A stretch of DNA of 64,000 nucleotides from Guptibacillus algicola (GTDB lineage Bacteria > Bacillota > Bacilli > Bacillales > Guptibacillaceae), in the NCBI RefSeq assembly GCF_020171805.1, contig NZ_JAIVAF010000003.1:558001-622000 (forward strand). Direction: 5' to 3'. Shown in pieces: positions 44,901-55,633 of this stretch (position 1 is its first letter; each line of letters begins with the position of its first letter). The notes under the pieces are model-generated. The model was not told the DNA's origin. It was given only the letters and a program-made list of their open reading frames with translations, and did no database searches. A program made the position numbers and the translations under genes.

Positions 44901-45167
44901 ATGACAAAGGTGAAGAAAACGCATTTTAAACGACTATCGATTATTTGCTTAATCGTTAGTTTGCTAGTTTGGCTTCCTAATATTATTTTTAATGTATCTA
45001 GTCAATTATGGGTTGTAACATTTATTATTGCTCCAGTTGGAATTGTTTTTGCAGCATTAATAAAGAAGAATTCACTCATAATCGCAAATACGTTCATGTT
45101 TTTTAGTTTTTTTATCTTTATGTTTTTTGGATATATCGTAAATTTTATTACAGATGGGAACCCTTGA
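44901..45167 (+). CDS. Small three-helix membrane protein, unknown
   Basis: An 88-residue protein with three predicted membrane helices and basic N-terminus MTKVKKTHFKR. GAGGAGG lies only 4-5 bases before the ATG, so GTG 44910 might also be used. No known family is recognised. It lies between the asnO terminator and a T-box leader and has no visible partner. Confidence 0.7.
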   Translation: MTKVKKTHFKRLSIICLIVSLLVWLPNIIFNVSSQLWVVTFIIAPVGIVFAALIKKNSLIIANTFMFFSFFIFMFFGYIVNFITDGNP

Positions 45168-45214
45168 GTCTAAAGTGTTAAGAATCTCCCTAGGAAAAAT
45201 CTGAGCGAAAGTAA

Positions 45215-45243
45215 TTTACAAAACTTTTTAATTATGGTAATAT
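45215..45243 (+). promoter_or_regulatory. Probable promoter of the T-box transcript
   Basis: TTTACA (45215-45220) is followed after 17 bases by TAAATA (45238-45243). The start site would fall about 10 bases before stem I of the T-box. Confidence 0.5.
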
Positions 45244-45256
45244 TTTTACAAATTTA

Positions 45257-45540
45257 AAGGCTTTGAAGAGAAGAGTAAATATCCTTACCATCTACAGAGA
45301 ACTCCGGTTGCTGAAAAGGAGTATGGAACGGTTATTGAACCAAACCTCTGAGCTTTACATTGGATCCATTATTGGTGATGGTGTAACGGGAGCTCCCGTT
45401 ATAGAGATAGGGTATACGCAAATGTAGTAAATTGCCGTACCTGATAAGGTTGATATGGCGACATATCGATAAACTGAGGTGGCACCGCGATTACGAATCT
45501 CGTCCTCAAGACTATTGTCTTGGGGGTGGGATTTTTTTAT
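45257..45540 (+). promoter_or_regulatory. T-box leader (tRNA-sensing) of the MFS transporter gene
   Basis: The leader has the T-box sequence GAGGTGGCACCGCGA (45476-45490), an AGTA/GAA loop-E pair in stem I, the AGAGA ... GGTTGCTGAAAA distal part, a stem III palindrome (45384-45401) and a terminator CCTCAAGAC / GTCTTGGGG with seven T (ending about 45538). The TGGC in the T-box would pair with a tRNA that has discriminator G. Around the specifier loop the sequence after GAA is CCAAAC; AAC (Asn) or CAA (Gln) would fit discriminator G, whereas CCA (Pro) would not. Uncharged tRNA would allow transcription of the transporter. Confidence 0.88.
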
Positions 45541-45572
45541 TGGTTCAATAAAATGTAATTGCGAGGTGTGTG

Positions 45573-46793
45573 ATGAAAAAGGTAACGTCGAAAAAACATA
45601 TTGTGCTTTTAACTAGTATAGGATTATCGAATGTAGGAGGGTGGATCTATCATATCGCGCTAAACTTGATCATCCTCGACATGACAAAATCAGTTCTTGC
45701 CGTGACAGCTCTTTATATTCTAAAGCCATTAGCAACGCTCCTTACAAATGGATGGTGCGGCAGTTGGATTGATCGAGTGAACAAACGAAGATTGATGATT
45801 GGTTTAGCGCTATTTCAATCACTAGTAACAGCGATTCTTCCATCACTTACTTCAATTGTGTTTATGTATTGTACTGTTCTCGTCATAAACATGTCGAGCT
45901 CTATCTATCATCCTACATCGATGGTGTACATTACGAAGTTGATTGTGCACGGGGAAAGGAAGAAGTTTAATTCTTTTAGAAGTCTCGTAGATTCTGGAGC
46001 TTTTATCATCGGACCTGCTATTGCTGGCTTTCTATTCATCATAGGTACACCAACCTATGCGATTTACATCAATTCTGTAGCCGTAGCTAGTTCTGCATTA
46101 TTAATGATTATCATGCCTAATGTGGAAAAAAGTGACGGCATGCCTAAGGGTGAGTCTCTGAATGTATCAATTCAAGTCATGAAAGAGGATTGGAAAATCG
46201 TACTGAACTACGCTAGAAAAGCAGGGTATATCGTTAGTATTTACTTTTTGTACAGTGCGATCACTGTGATGACATGGGGAGTCGATTCGCTCGAAGCTGC
46301 TTTTTCGAAAGAGGTGCTGCATTTAACAAATAGTTCGTACGGTTATCTTGTCAGCATTTCGGGAGTAGGAATACTAGTCGGTGCGATCGTTAATACAGTC
46401 ATGATAAGAAAACTAACAACATCATGGCTGCTAGGGGGAGGGGCGGTTGTTCTCTCTCTCGGATATATAGTATACGCCTTATCAGGTGGGTTTGAAATGG
46501 CGAGCTTTGGATTCTTTCTCCTTTCGTTCGCTCTTGCATTTGCGAACACTGGATTCGATACCTTCTATCAATCAAATGTTCCTGTCGAGATGATGGGGAG
46601 GATCGGTAGTTTGTTTGGATTCATCGAAGCTTTTATCGTTATCATCATCATGTTGCTATTTGGACTTCTTGCTGAAGTGATTTCGATTCAATTTGTTGTC
46701 GCTGGAGGGTCGTTTGTGATGCTGATCATTTCTCTTCCGCTATTCATCATGAGCGTTTCGCCATCGAAGGGTGAGTACTATTCGAATACGTAG
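45573..46793 (+). CDS. MFS transporter under T-box control
   Basis: A 406-residue major-facilitator protein with about 12 membrane helices; the loop GSWIDRVNKRRLMIG between helices 2 and 3 is the MFS signature region. The overall type is that of the MFS_3/NreB-like group often annotated as exporters, but a T-box usually controls amino-acid import or synthesis. ATG 45573 is preferred to GTG 45570 because of its spacing from GAGGTG. The neighbouring asparagine synthase makes an asparagine or glutamine link plausible, not proven. Confidence 0.85.
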   Translation: MKKVTSKKHIVLLTSIGLSNVGGWIYHIALNLIILDMTKSVLAVTALYILKPLATLLTNGWCGSWIDRVNKRRLMIGLALFQSLVTAILPSLTSIVFMYCTVLVINMSSSIYHPTSMVYITKLIVHGERKKFNSFRSLVDSGAFIIGPAIAGFLFIIGTPTYAIYINSVAVASSALLMIIMPNVEKSDGMPKGESLNVSIQVMKEDWKIVLNYARKAGYIVSIYFLYSAITVMTWGVDSLEAAFSKEVLHLTNSSYGYLVSISGVGILVGAIVNTVMIRKLTTSWLLGGGAVVLSLGYIVYALSGGFEMASFGFFLLSFALAFANTGFDTFYQSNVPVEMMGRIGSLFGFIEAFIVIIIMLLFGLLAEVISIQFVVAGGSFVMLIISLPLFIMSVSPSKGEYYSNT

Positions 46794-46799
46794 TGGAAT

Positions 46800-46842
46800 G
46801 TAAAAACCCGCTCAGAGCATACGCTTTGAGCGGGTTTCATTC
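46800..46842. terminator. Bidirectional terminator
   Basis: An 11-bp stem AAACCCGCTCA / TGAGCGGGTTT (46804-46814 with 46827-46837) separates the convergent MFS and amtB genes. Confidence 0.85.
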
Positions 46843-46847
46843 GGAAA

Positions 46848-48236
46848 TTATTGTGTTTGAGATTCCTTTACTTCTGGCGATTCTAACCGATTTAATCTGT
46901 CGACAAGGCCGTGGCCAAATCCAGCTCCTGTAGAAAGACTGTTGCTTGAGTTGATTGCTCCACGAACTTCATAAGCAGTTGAACCGTGTTCAGAAAAATC
47001 GAGTCCTTGGATTTCTTCTTCTCTTGAAACGCGAATTGACGAGAAGCGTGTGTAAACGAAGAGGAATAATCCTACAGTCGAGAATGTCCAAGCCATAACA
47101 GCAAGAATTCCAATTGCTTGAACACCAAGGAGGGCAGCGCCACCACCATAGAAGAGACCACCGTCTATTGCAAAGAGTCCAACAGCAAGCGTACCCCATA
47201 CGCCACATACTCCGTGAACTGCAATCGCGCCAACTGGATCATCTAGCTTCACTCGACGGTCGATCAATTGAACTGCTTCGATGAGAATAATACCAGCGAT
47301 AAGGCCGATCGCAATGGCACCGAGTGGAGAGACGCTTGCCGTTCCAGCAGTTATACCAACAAGTCCTGCAAGGGCTCCGTTTAGCGTAAGCGATGCATCG
47401 ATCTGTTTGTATCTGATATAAGAATAAAGAGCGCTTGAGATTACGCCACCCGACGCAGCTAGAAGAGTTGTAGCGACGATCGTAGGAATAAGTGCGTCAC
47501 TAGCAGATAATGTACTACCAGCGTTAAATCCAAACCAGCCAAACCATAGAATAAATACGCCTAGTGCGCCAAGAGGAATGTTGTGTCCTTGAATAACGTT
47601 CACTTTATCTTTTGAATATTTACCGATACGCCCTCCAAGGAATGTAACGGCTACGACAGCACCAAGTGCACCTGTAAGGTGGACGACTGTTGACCCAGCG
47701 AAATCAGTAAATCCTAACTCTGCTAACCAGCCGCCTCCCCAAATCCAGTGTCCTACTACTGGATATACAAATCCGACCATTGCGATTGTGATCGCGATAT
47801 AGCTGATCAGTTTCATACGTTCAGCAACTGCTCCTGAAATAATTGTTGCACACGTAGCAGCAAAAACAGCCTGGAAGACAAAGAATCCAATTTGATCAGA
47901 CTGTCCTGTGAGGAAAAACCCGCTACTACCGATGAATCCTGAAGCAGAGTCCCCGAACATGAAGGCAAATCCGATTACGAAGTACAAAACAGCTCCGATC
48001 GACATCGTTAACAAGTTTTTCATTAAAATATTAAGTGCGTTTTTTGAACGGGTGAACCCAGTTTCTACCATTGCGAATCCTGCATGCATGAAGAACACGA
48101 GGAATGTTGCGATCATGACCCAAACCGTGTCGATCGATTGACTTACTACTGTTATAGCTGATGCATCTGCCGCGGCATATGCCTTTCCACTCGATAATAG
48201 AATAATAGCTGCAAATAGAACTGATACTTTTTTCAA
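46848..48236 (-). CDS. amtB: Ammonium transporter AmtB/NrgA
   Basis: Ammonium channel of 462 residues with 11 membrane helices. FFMHAGFAMVETGFTRSKNALNILMKNL, the twin-His regions (GSTVVHLTGALGA and VHGVCGVWG) and DDPVGAIAVHGV are characteristic. The ATG at 48245 overlaps the ribosome binding site AAAGG; TTG 48236, 9 bases after it, gives MKKVSVLFAAIILLSSGKAYA, a good signal peptide, and is preferred. It is downstream of glnK in a nitrogen-starvation operon as in nrgAB of B. subtilis, but with the gene order reversed. Confidence 0.93.
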   Translation of the reverse strand: MKKVSVLFAAIILLSSGKAYAAADASAITVVSQSIDTVWVMIATFLVFFMHAGFAMVETGFTRSKNALNILMKNLLTMSIGAVLYFVIGFAFMFGDSASGFIGSSGFFLTGQSDQIGFFVFQAVFAATCATIISGAVAERMKLISYIAITIAMVGFVYPVVGHWIWGGGWLAELGFTDFAGSTVVHLTGALGAVVAVTFLGGRIGKYSKDKVNVIQGHNIPLGALGVFILWFGWFGFNAGSTLSASDALIPTIVATTLLAASGGVISSALYSYIRYKQIDASLTLNGALAGLVGITAGTASVSPLGAIAIGLIAGIILIEAVQLIDRRVKLDDPVGAIAVHGVCGVWGTLAVGLFAIDGGLFYGGGAALLGVQAIGILAVMAWTFSTVGLFLFVYTRFSSIRVSREEEIQGLDFSEHGSTAYEVRGAINSSNSLSTGAGFGHGLVDRLNRLESPEVKESQTQ

Positions 48237-48256
48237 CGTAACCATCCTTTACTTTT

Positions 48257-48598
48257 TTATTTAAAAGCAGTTAGACCGTGTTCACCTGAGCGAATCCGAA
48301 TAACATCTTCTACTGGGTAGACGAAGATTTTTCCGTCGCCTACTTGCCCAGTTGAACAAACATCACGAATCGTTTTTACAACATGATCGAGAAGATAATC
48401 TTCAAAAATAAGTTCAACTTTTACTTTCGGTTGGAGATCCACTTCGAAATGACTTCCCCTAAAGAGCCCCGTTTGTTTCTTTTGTAAACCACACCCTGCA
48501 ACTTCTGAAACTGTCATTCCTGTAATGCCTTCATCTCTTAATCGATCTCTTAAGTCCTGAAAAGATTCAGGACGAATAATCGCTTCGACTTTTTTCAC
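48257..48598 (-). CDS. glnK: P-II nitrogen regulator GlnK/NrgB
   Basis: A 113-residue P-II protein that binds AmtB and TnrA in response to 2-oxoglutarate and ATP/ADP. VKKVEAIIRPESFQDLRDRL, GMTVSEVAGCGLQKKQTGLFRGSHFEVDLQPKVKVELIFED and CSTGQVGDGKIFVYPVEDVIRIRSGEHG show the T-loop and the C-terminal signature. The T-loop position carries an atypical residue in place of the uridylylated tyrosine, as in other bacilli. GTG 48598 is chosen because GGAGG lies 8 bases upstream; upstream ATGs have no such signal. It lies 20 bases before amtB. Confidence 0.93.
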   Translation of the reverse strand: MKKVEAIIRPESFQDLRDRLRDEGITGMTVSEVAGCGLQKKQTGLFRGSHFEVDLQPKVKVELIFEDYLLDHVVKTIRDVCSTGQVGDGKIFVYPVEDVIRIRSGEHGLTAFK

Positions 48599-48650
48599 TT
48601 TTCGCACCTCCATGTTAGTTAATCTCACAAACATTATTTTCTATATGCTT

Positions 48651-48679
48651 ATATTATGCTGTATCGCGGTGAAGTTCAA
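48651..48679 (-). promoter_or_regulatory. Candidate promoter of glnK-amtB
   Basis: On the minus strand TTGAAC (48679-48674) is followed after 17 bases by TAATAT (48656-48651). Confidence 0.5.
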
Positions 48680-48707
48680 GTTTATTTTTAGAATATTTAA
48701 AATAGTT

Positions 48708-48724
48708 TGTCACAAAATCTAACA
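48708..48724. promoter_or_regulatory. TnrA/GlnR box
   Basis: TGTCACAAAATCTAACA matches the 17-bp consensus TGTNANAWWWTNTNACA at every defined position. It lies about 110 bases upstream of the glnK start. Activation of glnK-amtB by TnrA under nitrogen limitation is the known mode in B. subtilis. Confidence 0.8.
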
Positions 48725-48804
48725 AGTGCAAAAAAGGAAAATGCTAGGATTGCAGGTGGGGTCTAGGTGGTTGCGCTTTCAGAAATTGAGAGGGGAAAGA
48801 CATG

Positions 48805-48838
48805 AAAAAAAGCTTCTGGAATGAATTCCAGAAGCTGT
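48805..48838 (-). terminator. Terminator of the GH13 enzyme gene
   Basis: The stem at 48811-48836 (AGCTTCTGGAAT/ATTCCAGAAGCT) is followed on the minus strand by seven T. Confidence 0.85.
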
Positions 48839-48843
48839 AAGCT

Positions 48844-50614
<1,771 letters not shown>

Positions 50615-50755
50615 TAATTTGTACTATTCCAACACGATTTGGTCACAAGGCCTTTCATGCGTGCTCCCCTATTAATGTAGAAGATTCTTGACCTCTAGTC
50701 AAATCCCTTTAAGAATAGATCAAATCAAGTATAAAAAAATTTCAAAAAAGTTTTG

Positions 50756-50769
50756 TGCAAACGGTTGCT
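50756..50769. promoter_or_regulatory. LacI-type operator overlapping the -35 box of malE
   Basis: TGCAAACGGTTGCT has the GCAAACGNTTGC core recalled for MalR-type operators and overlaps the -35 element TTGCTA (50765-50770). Confidence 0.7.
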
Positions 50770-50792
50770 AAAAATTTCGCTACATGTATAAT
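50765..50792 (+). promoter_or_regulatory. Promoter of the maltodextrin ABC operon
   Basis: TTGCTA (50765-50770) and a perfect TATAAT (50787-50792) are 16 bases apart. Operators lie over the -35 box and downstream of the start. Confidence 0.8.
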
Positions 50793-50809
50793 TAGGTATA
50801 GAAAGTTAG

Positions 50810-50823
50810 TGCAATCGTTTTCA
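50810..50823. promoter_or_regulatory. LacI-type operator downstream of the malE start site
   Basis: TGCAATCGTTTTCA is a third copy, centred 54 bases from the operator at 50756, about 18 bases after the predicted transcription start. Confidence 0.65.
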
Positions 50824-50878
50824 CGAAATCATGAAAATGCTTGTGTGACTATCGTAAATTATTGAGGGGGTTAAAGAA

Positions 50879-52162
50879 ATGAAAAGGTTTTTTGCCTTAT
50901 TTCTAACACTGGTTTTAGCAATCGGCGTACTAGCTGCTTGTGGTCCGCAAAACAATGAAAGCGCTTCTACAAATAATAGTAACGGTGGCGACGGAGACGC
51001 TGAAGCGAACAAACCTGAGAAACTAGTAGTCTGGGAAGATAAAGACAAAGCAGTAGCGCTTGAACCAGCAATTAAAAGTTTCGAAGAAGAACATGGTATT
51101 AAAGTTGAATTTAAAGAGCTTGGTATGGCTGACGAAATTAGAGAGCAGATCCGTCTAGACGGTCCAGCAGGTACTGGCCCTGACGTTCTAACTCTACCTC
51201 ACGATCAGATCGGACAAGTTGCTGTAGAAGGGTTGATTTCTCCAATCGAAGTTGATCAAGAAGTAGTAGACCGTTATACAGAATCTTCTATTCAAGCACA
51301 AACTTACGATGGCAAGCTTTATGGACTTCCAAAAGCTACTGAAACGCCAGTATTTATCTATAACAAAGCATTGATGGATGAAGCTCCAGAATCAATGGAG
51401 GACGTATACACGTTTGCAAAAGATTTCACGAAGGACAAGCAATATGGTTTCCTTGCACTTTGGGATAACTTCTACTTTGCGAATGCAGTTCTTTCTGGAT
51501 ACGGTGGTTACGTATTCGATCGTTCTGATGAAGGTCTTAATCCTCAAGATCTTGGTTTAGCTAACGAAGGCGCGATCGAAGGTACAGAATACATCCAGAA
51601 GTGGTATGAAGAAGGTCTATTCCCTAAAGGACTTATCGGTGAAAACGGTGGATCTACAATGGATGGACTATTTAACGATGGCAAAGCAGCATCTGTAATG
51701 AACGGTCCATGGTCTTTCCAAGGATATAAAGATGCTGGAATTGAAATCGGTGTAGCACCGATGCCTAAGCTTCCAAACGGTGAGAACTTTAAGACGTTTA
51801 TCGGTGTTAAAGGCTGGCATGTAAGTAACTTCTCTGAAAACAAAGAGTGGGCTACAAAGCTAGTTGAATGGGTAGCAAACGCAGAAAACGGTAAGATTCG
51901 TTTTAAAGAAACTGGTGAAATCCCTCCAGTTAAGTCTCTAATCGAAGATCCTGTTATTGCAGAAAATGAAGCAGCAAGCGCTGTTGCAATTCAGTCTCAA
52001 TATGGTACGCCTATGCCTAACATTCCTGAAATGGCAGAAGTATGGGAGCCAGCAGCATCTGCACTTCAATTGGTAGCTACAGGTAAGCAAGATCCTAAGG
52101 CTGCACTTGAAGAAGCTACGAAAACAATCAAATCACAGATCGAACAAAATCATAGTAATTAA
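50879..52162 (+). CDS. Maltodextrin ABC transporter substrate-binding lipoprotein
   Basis: A 427-residue receptor of the MalE/MdxE family. The signal peptide ends in the lipobox LAAC (residue about 21), followed by a Ser/Asn/Gly-rich linker. The sequence EHGIKVEFKELGMADEIREQIRLDGPAGTGPDVLTLPHDQIG and FNDGKAASVMNGPWSF are typical of maltose/maltodextrin receptors. GAGGGGG precedes the ATG by about 7 bases. It is first in an operon with two permease genes; no ATPase gene follows, as expected where a shared MsmX-type ATPase is used. Confidence 0.92.
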   Translation: MKRFFALFLTLVLAIGVLAACGPQNNESASTNNSNGGDGDAEANKPEKLVVWEDKDKAVALEPAIKSFEEEHGIKVEFKELGMADEIREQIRLDGPAGTGPDVLTLPHDQIGQVAVEGLISPIEVDQEVVDRYTESSIQAQTYDGKLYGLPKATETPVFIYNKALMDEAPESMEDVYTFAKDFTKDKQYGFLALWDNFYFANAVLSGYGGYVFDRSDEGLNPQDLGLANEGAIEGTEYIQKWYEEGLFPKGLIGENGGSTMDGLFNDGKAASVMNGPWSFQGYKDAGIEIGVAPMPKLPNGENFKTFIGVKGWHVSNFSENKEWATKLVEWVANAENGKIRFKETGEIPPVKSLIEDPVIAENEAASAVAIQSQYGTPMPNIPEMAEVWEPAASALQLVATGKQDPKAALEEATKTIKSQIEQNHSN

Positions 52163-52256
52163 GTAATGAAAATCAAAAGCGGTACTCCATAAAGGGGTAC
52201 TGCTTCTCACTTTAATGGATGTCAAAGTGAGGGGAAGAAAGGGGATTGCCATCACG

Positions 52257-53540
52257 ATGGAGGCAACTGGACGTCAAACGAAGCATCGAAAAACAGCATT
52301 AGCATTGTCCCTCATTCCAGGGTTAGGTCAGTTCTATAATAAGCAGATTATGAAGGGATTCATGTTCTTTATCCTAACGATTTCATTTGCAGTTGCTTTT
52401 GCTGATCTAATTAACATCGGATTATGGGGAATCGTTACGCTAGGAGAACAACTACCACGAGATCACTCTATTTTCCTTTTAACACAAGGAATCATCGCAG
52501 TCCTAGTCATTGCGATAGGGTTGTTGATCTACTTCTTGAACCTGCGGGATGCCTATGTAAACGGAAAGAATCGTGACCTTGGCATTCCTCTTAATTCAGT
52601 AAGAGAGCAGTATCGAAATGTTTCAGAACAGGGCTTTCCTTATTTAATGCTAGCTCCTGGATTCTTTCTACTAATCTTTGTTGTTATCTTTCCTATCCTA
52701 TTCGTCATACTTTTATCATTTACGAACTATGATCTTTATCACTCACCACCAGCGAACCTCGTTGACTGGATTGGGATTCAAAACTATATCGATATCTTCA
52801 GCATGGATATTTGGCGTAACACGTTCCTAGACGTATTTTCTTGGACAATCGTATGGACGTTCTTCGCAACGACTGGTCAGATCGCAATTGGTATTTTCCT
52901 TGCCGTACTGATGAACCAGAAAGACCTTAAATTTAAAGGCATTATAAGAACAATTTTTATCTTGCCATGGGCAGTACCGGCATTCGTTTCAATCCTAGTA
53001 TTTGCAGGAATGTTTAACGAAACGTTCGGTGCCATCAACAATGACATCTTAGCTGCATTCGGTATAGACAGTATTCCATGGTTAACGGAACCGTTCTGGA
53101 CCAAAGTAGCTTTAATACTCATACAATTTTGGCTTGGATTCCCGTTCATCTTCGCAATGGTAACAGGTGTACTCCAATCCATACCAAACGAATTATATGA
53201 AGCTGCGACCGTAGACGGTGCTTCGATCTGGCAAAAGTTCAGAGCGATTACGCTTCCAATGATTTTATTTGCAATCGCACCGATCCTTATCACACAGTAT
53301 ACGTTCAACTTTAATAACTTTAACGTAATCTACCTATTCAATGGTGGGGGACCTGCCGTTTCGGGTCAAACTGCTGGATCGACGGATATCTTGATCTCAT
53401 GGATCTACAAACTAACGTTTACTTCAGCACAGTACGGTAAAGCGGCTGCAATTACAATGCTTCTATCCGTTATCGTAATCGCGGTAGCATTGTGGCAGTT
53501 TAGAAGAACGAAATCATTCCAAGAAGAGGATATGATGTAA
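52257..53540 (+). CDS. Maltodextrin ABC transporter permease (MalF/MdxF type)
   Basis: A membrane subunit of about 427 residues with eight predicted helices. The extended N-terminal part begins with a short basic segment (RQTKHRKTALALSLIPGLGQFYNKQIMKGFM), and the EAA motif EAATVDGASIWQKFRAITLP lies near the C-terminus. The start is uncertain: ATG 52257 is 12 bases after AAAGGGG, while the frame is open to ATG 52215, which lacks a ribosome binding site. It lies between the receptor and MalG-type genes. Confidence 0.88.
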   Translation: MEATGRQTKHRKTALALSLIPGLGQFYNKQIMKGFMFFILTISFAVAFADLINIGLWGIVTLGEQLPRDHSIFLLTQGIIAVLVIAIGLLIYFLNLRDAYVNGKNRDLGIPLNSVREQYRNVSEQGFPYLMLAPGFFLLIFVVIFPILFVILLSFTNYDLYHSPPANLVDWIGIQNYIDIFSMDIWRNTFLDVFSWTIVWTFFATTGQIAIGIFLAVLMNQKDLKFKGIIRTIFILPWAVPAFVSILVFAGMFNETFGAINNDILAAFGIDSIPWLTEPFWTKVALILIQFWLGFPFIFAMVTGVLQSIPNELYEAATVDGASIWQKFRAITLPMILFAIAPILITQYTFNFNNFNVIYLFNGGGPAVSGQTAGSTDILISWIYKLTFTSAQYGKAAAITMLLSVIVIAVALWQFRRTKSFQEEDMM

Positions 53541-53541
53541 T

Positions 53542-54384
53542 ATGAGTACGAAAATGCAGAACACCATCCGTTTAACACTGTCCTATATTGTCATTGCTAT
53601 CGCTTGTATCATTATTCTATATCCAGTCGCATGGATCATCGGTTCGTCTTTCAATCCAGGTGACAGCTTATCAGGTTCATCGATTATTCCTGAAAATGCA
53701 ACGCTACAGCACTACAAAGATCTTTTCAATACTGCAGAAAGTGACTACTTATTGTGGTACTGGAATACGTTGAAGATTTGTATCATCACGATGATCCTTG
53801 CAGTAGCAATGATTTCTTGTATGGCATATGCGTTCTCTCGCTATCGTTTCGTTGGTCGTAAGAATGGATTGATGACGTTCTTGATCCTACAAATGATTCC
53901 TAACTTTGCTGCATTGATCGCAATCTATGTCCTTGCATATATCACTGGTTTTCTTGATACACACTTTGCGTTGATCCTTGTTTATGCAGGTGGATTGTTA
54001 CCGATGAACACATGGCTAGCGAAGGGGTACTTCGATACGATTCCAAAAGAGCTTGATGAGTCAGCTCGAATTGACGGTGCAGGTCACTTCCGTATCTTTT
54101 GGCAGATCATTTTGCCACTTGCAAAACCAATTCTTGCGGTTGTTGCACTATTTAGCTTCATCACACCGTTCACAGACTTTATTCTTGCTCAAATCATCTT
54201 AAGAAGTGAAGAGAAGTTTACACTTGCAGTAGGCTTGTATCGTATGATTTCAGATCAGTTTGGAAATGAGTTTACAACGTTTGCGGCAGGATCTGTCCTC
54301 ATTGCGATTCCAATTTCAATTCTTTTCTTATCGCTTCAGCGTTACTTTATCTCTGGCCTAACAGCAGGAGGAACGAAAGGATAA
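53542..54384 (+). CDS. Maltodextrin ABC transporter permease (MalG/MdxG type)
   Basis: The second membrane subunit, 280 residues with six helices. The EAA motif is visible as ELDESARIDGAGHFRIFWQIILPL. It starts directly after the previous gene's stop, indicating coupled translation. The regulator gene follows 175 bases later. The ATPase must come from elsewhere, as in B. subtilis MdxEFG with MsmX. Confidence 0.92.
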   Translation: MSTKMQNTIRLTLSYIVIAIACIIILYPVAWIIGSSFNPGDSLSGSSIIPENATLQHYKDLFNTAESDYLLWYWNTLKICIITMILAVAMISCMAYAFSRYRFVGRKNGLMTFLILQMIPNFAALIAIYVLAYITGFLDTHFALILVYAGGLLPMNTWLAKGYFDTIPKELDESARIDGAGHFRIFWQIILPLAKPILAVVALFSFITPFTDFILAQIILRSEEKFTLAVGLYRMISDQFGNEFTTFAAGSVLIAIPISILFLSLQRYFISGLTAGGTKG

Positions 54385-54465
54385 GTAAAGTTAATAAGGA
54401 GGGGGGAGGATCTAGGTTGTCGACCATCTTCTTTCTCCTTTTTAAATGAGTTTGTACAATAGTTA

Positions 54466-54479
54466 TGGAATCGTTTACA
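54466..54479. promoter_or_regulatory. cre/LacI-type operator upstream of the regulator gene
   Basis: TGGAATCGTTTACA matches TGWAANCGNTNWCA at 13 of 14 positions and resembles the operators at the GH13 and malE genes. It may be the site of autoregulation or of CcpA. Confidence 0.5.
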
Positions 54480-54559
54480 ATAAGAAAGTATTAACAACGG
54501 CTTACTCGAAATCAGCAATCGTTACGGTTGCGTTAGCCTGTTGTTCAGGAGGGAAACCA

Positions 54560-55579
54560 GTGGCAGTAACGATAAAAGATGTAGCGAAGCTCGCGAATGT
54601 GGCCCCATCCACTGTTTCTCGTGTCATCGCAAATAATCCGAGAATCAGTGAAAAGACGAAGCGTCGCGTTCGTGAAGCAATGGAAGAACTCGGTTATCAC
54701 GTGAATTATAATGCGCGTAGTCTAGCGAATAGAAGTACACAAACCCTAGGAATCGTGATGCCTAGTTCGGCAGATAAAGTATTTCAAAACCCTTTCTTCC
54801 CGGAAGTTCTTAGAGGAATCAGTACGAAAGCGCATGAGAATGAATTTACCCTATACATGTCGACTGGATCGAAGGAAGAAGAAATTCTAGATGCAGTAAA
54901 AGGAATGGTTCATGGGAGAAGAGTCGATGGCATTGTTCTTCTTTATTCTAGAATCGATGATTCGATTATGAAATTCTTAAAAGATGAAGAATTTCCTTTT
55001 ACGGTGATTGGAAAGCCTTTTAAGTACCCAGATGAAGTGACGCATGTTGATAATGATAACTTCCGAGCGGCAAAGGATGTAACCGAGCATCTGATCAGTA
55101 GAGGACATGAACGAATTGCATTTGTTGGAGGAAAGCTCGACCTTGTTGTAACCGTCGATCGACTAAGTGGTTATGAAAAAGCGCTGCGCGAAGCGAACTT
55201 GAAATACAGGGATGATTATATTGTGCACGTTGAGTTTTTGAAAGAAGGTGGGCACGAAGCAGTGATGGAATTATGCTCGCTAGAAGAACCGCCAACGGCA
55301 CTTGTCGTAGCAGATGATTTGATGGCGCTCGGAATTATGAGCAAGCTTGATGAAATCGAACTATCGGTTCCAGATGATATTTCGATTATCAGTTTCAACA
55401 ATGTCATGCTTGCTGAATACGCAAGCCCACCGTTAACGTCTGTTGATATTAATATCTTTCAACTAGGCTATCAAGCTGTGAATTGCTTACTCGAAAAAAT
55501 CGAAGATGCAGAAGCAAGCAACAAACGAGTTTGCGTTCCTCATAAGCTCGTTGAGCGCTGGTCTGTGAAAACATTGTAG
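54560..55579 (+). CDS. LacI-family transcriptional regulator (MalR-like)
   Basis: A 339-residue repressor. The N-terminal helix-turn-helix VTIKDVAKLANVAPSTVSRVIANNPRISEKTKRRV is of the LacI type, followed by a sugar-binding domain (TQTLGIVMPS ... FVGGKLDLV). GTG 54560 follows AGGAGGG by 6 bases and gives the usual LacI length; the frame is open 38 residues upstream but without a signal. It probably binds the three TGCAANCG-type operators and responds to maltodextrins, which is inference from location and family. Confidence 0.9.
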   Translation: MAVTIKDVAKLANVAPSTVSRVIANNPRISEKTKRRVREAMEELGYHVNYNARSLANRSTQTLGIVMPSSADKVFQNPFFPEVLRGISTKAHENEFTLYMSTGSKEEEILDAVKGMVHGRRVDGIVLLYSRIDDSIMKFLKDEEFPFTVIGKPFKYPDEVTHVDNDNFRAAKDVTEHLISRGHERIAFVGGKLDLVVTVDRLSGYEKALREANLKYRDDYIVHVEFLKEGGHEAVMELCSLEEPPTALVVADDLMALGIMSKLDEIELSVPDDISIISFNNVMLAEYASPPLTSVDINIFQLGYQAVNCLLEKIEDAEASNKRVCVPHKLVERWSVKTL

Positions 55580-55584
55580 AGCTA

Positions 55585-55623
55585 CCGAAGACTGTTGAGA
55601 TTTTCTCGACAGTCTTTTTTTGA
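55585..55623 (+). terminator. Rho-independent terminator
   Basis: GACTGTTGAG pairs with CTCGACAGTC (one G-T pair) around TTTT, and seven T follow. It stands between convergent genes. Confidence 0.85.
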
Positions 55624-55633
55624 TTCAGCGCGC

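Noticed and set aside
45300-45345. Proline specifier CCA in the T-box
   Set aside because: The T-box TGGC would pair with discriminator G, while tRNA-Pro has A; kept only as a less likely choice.
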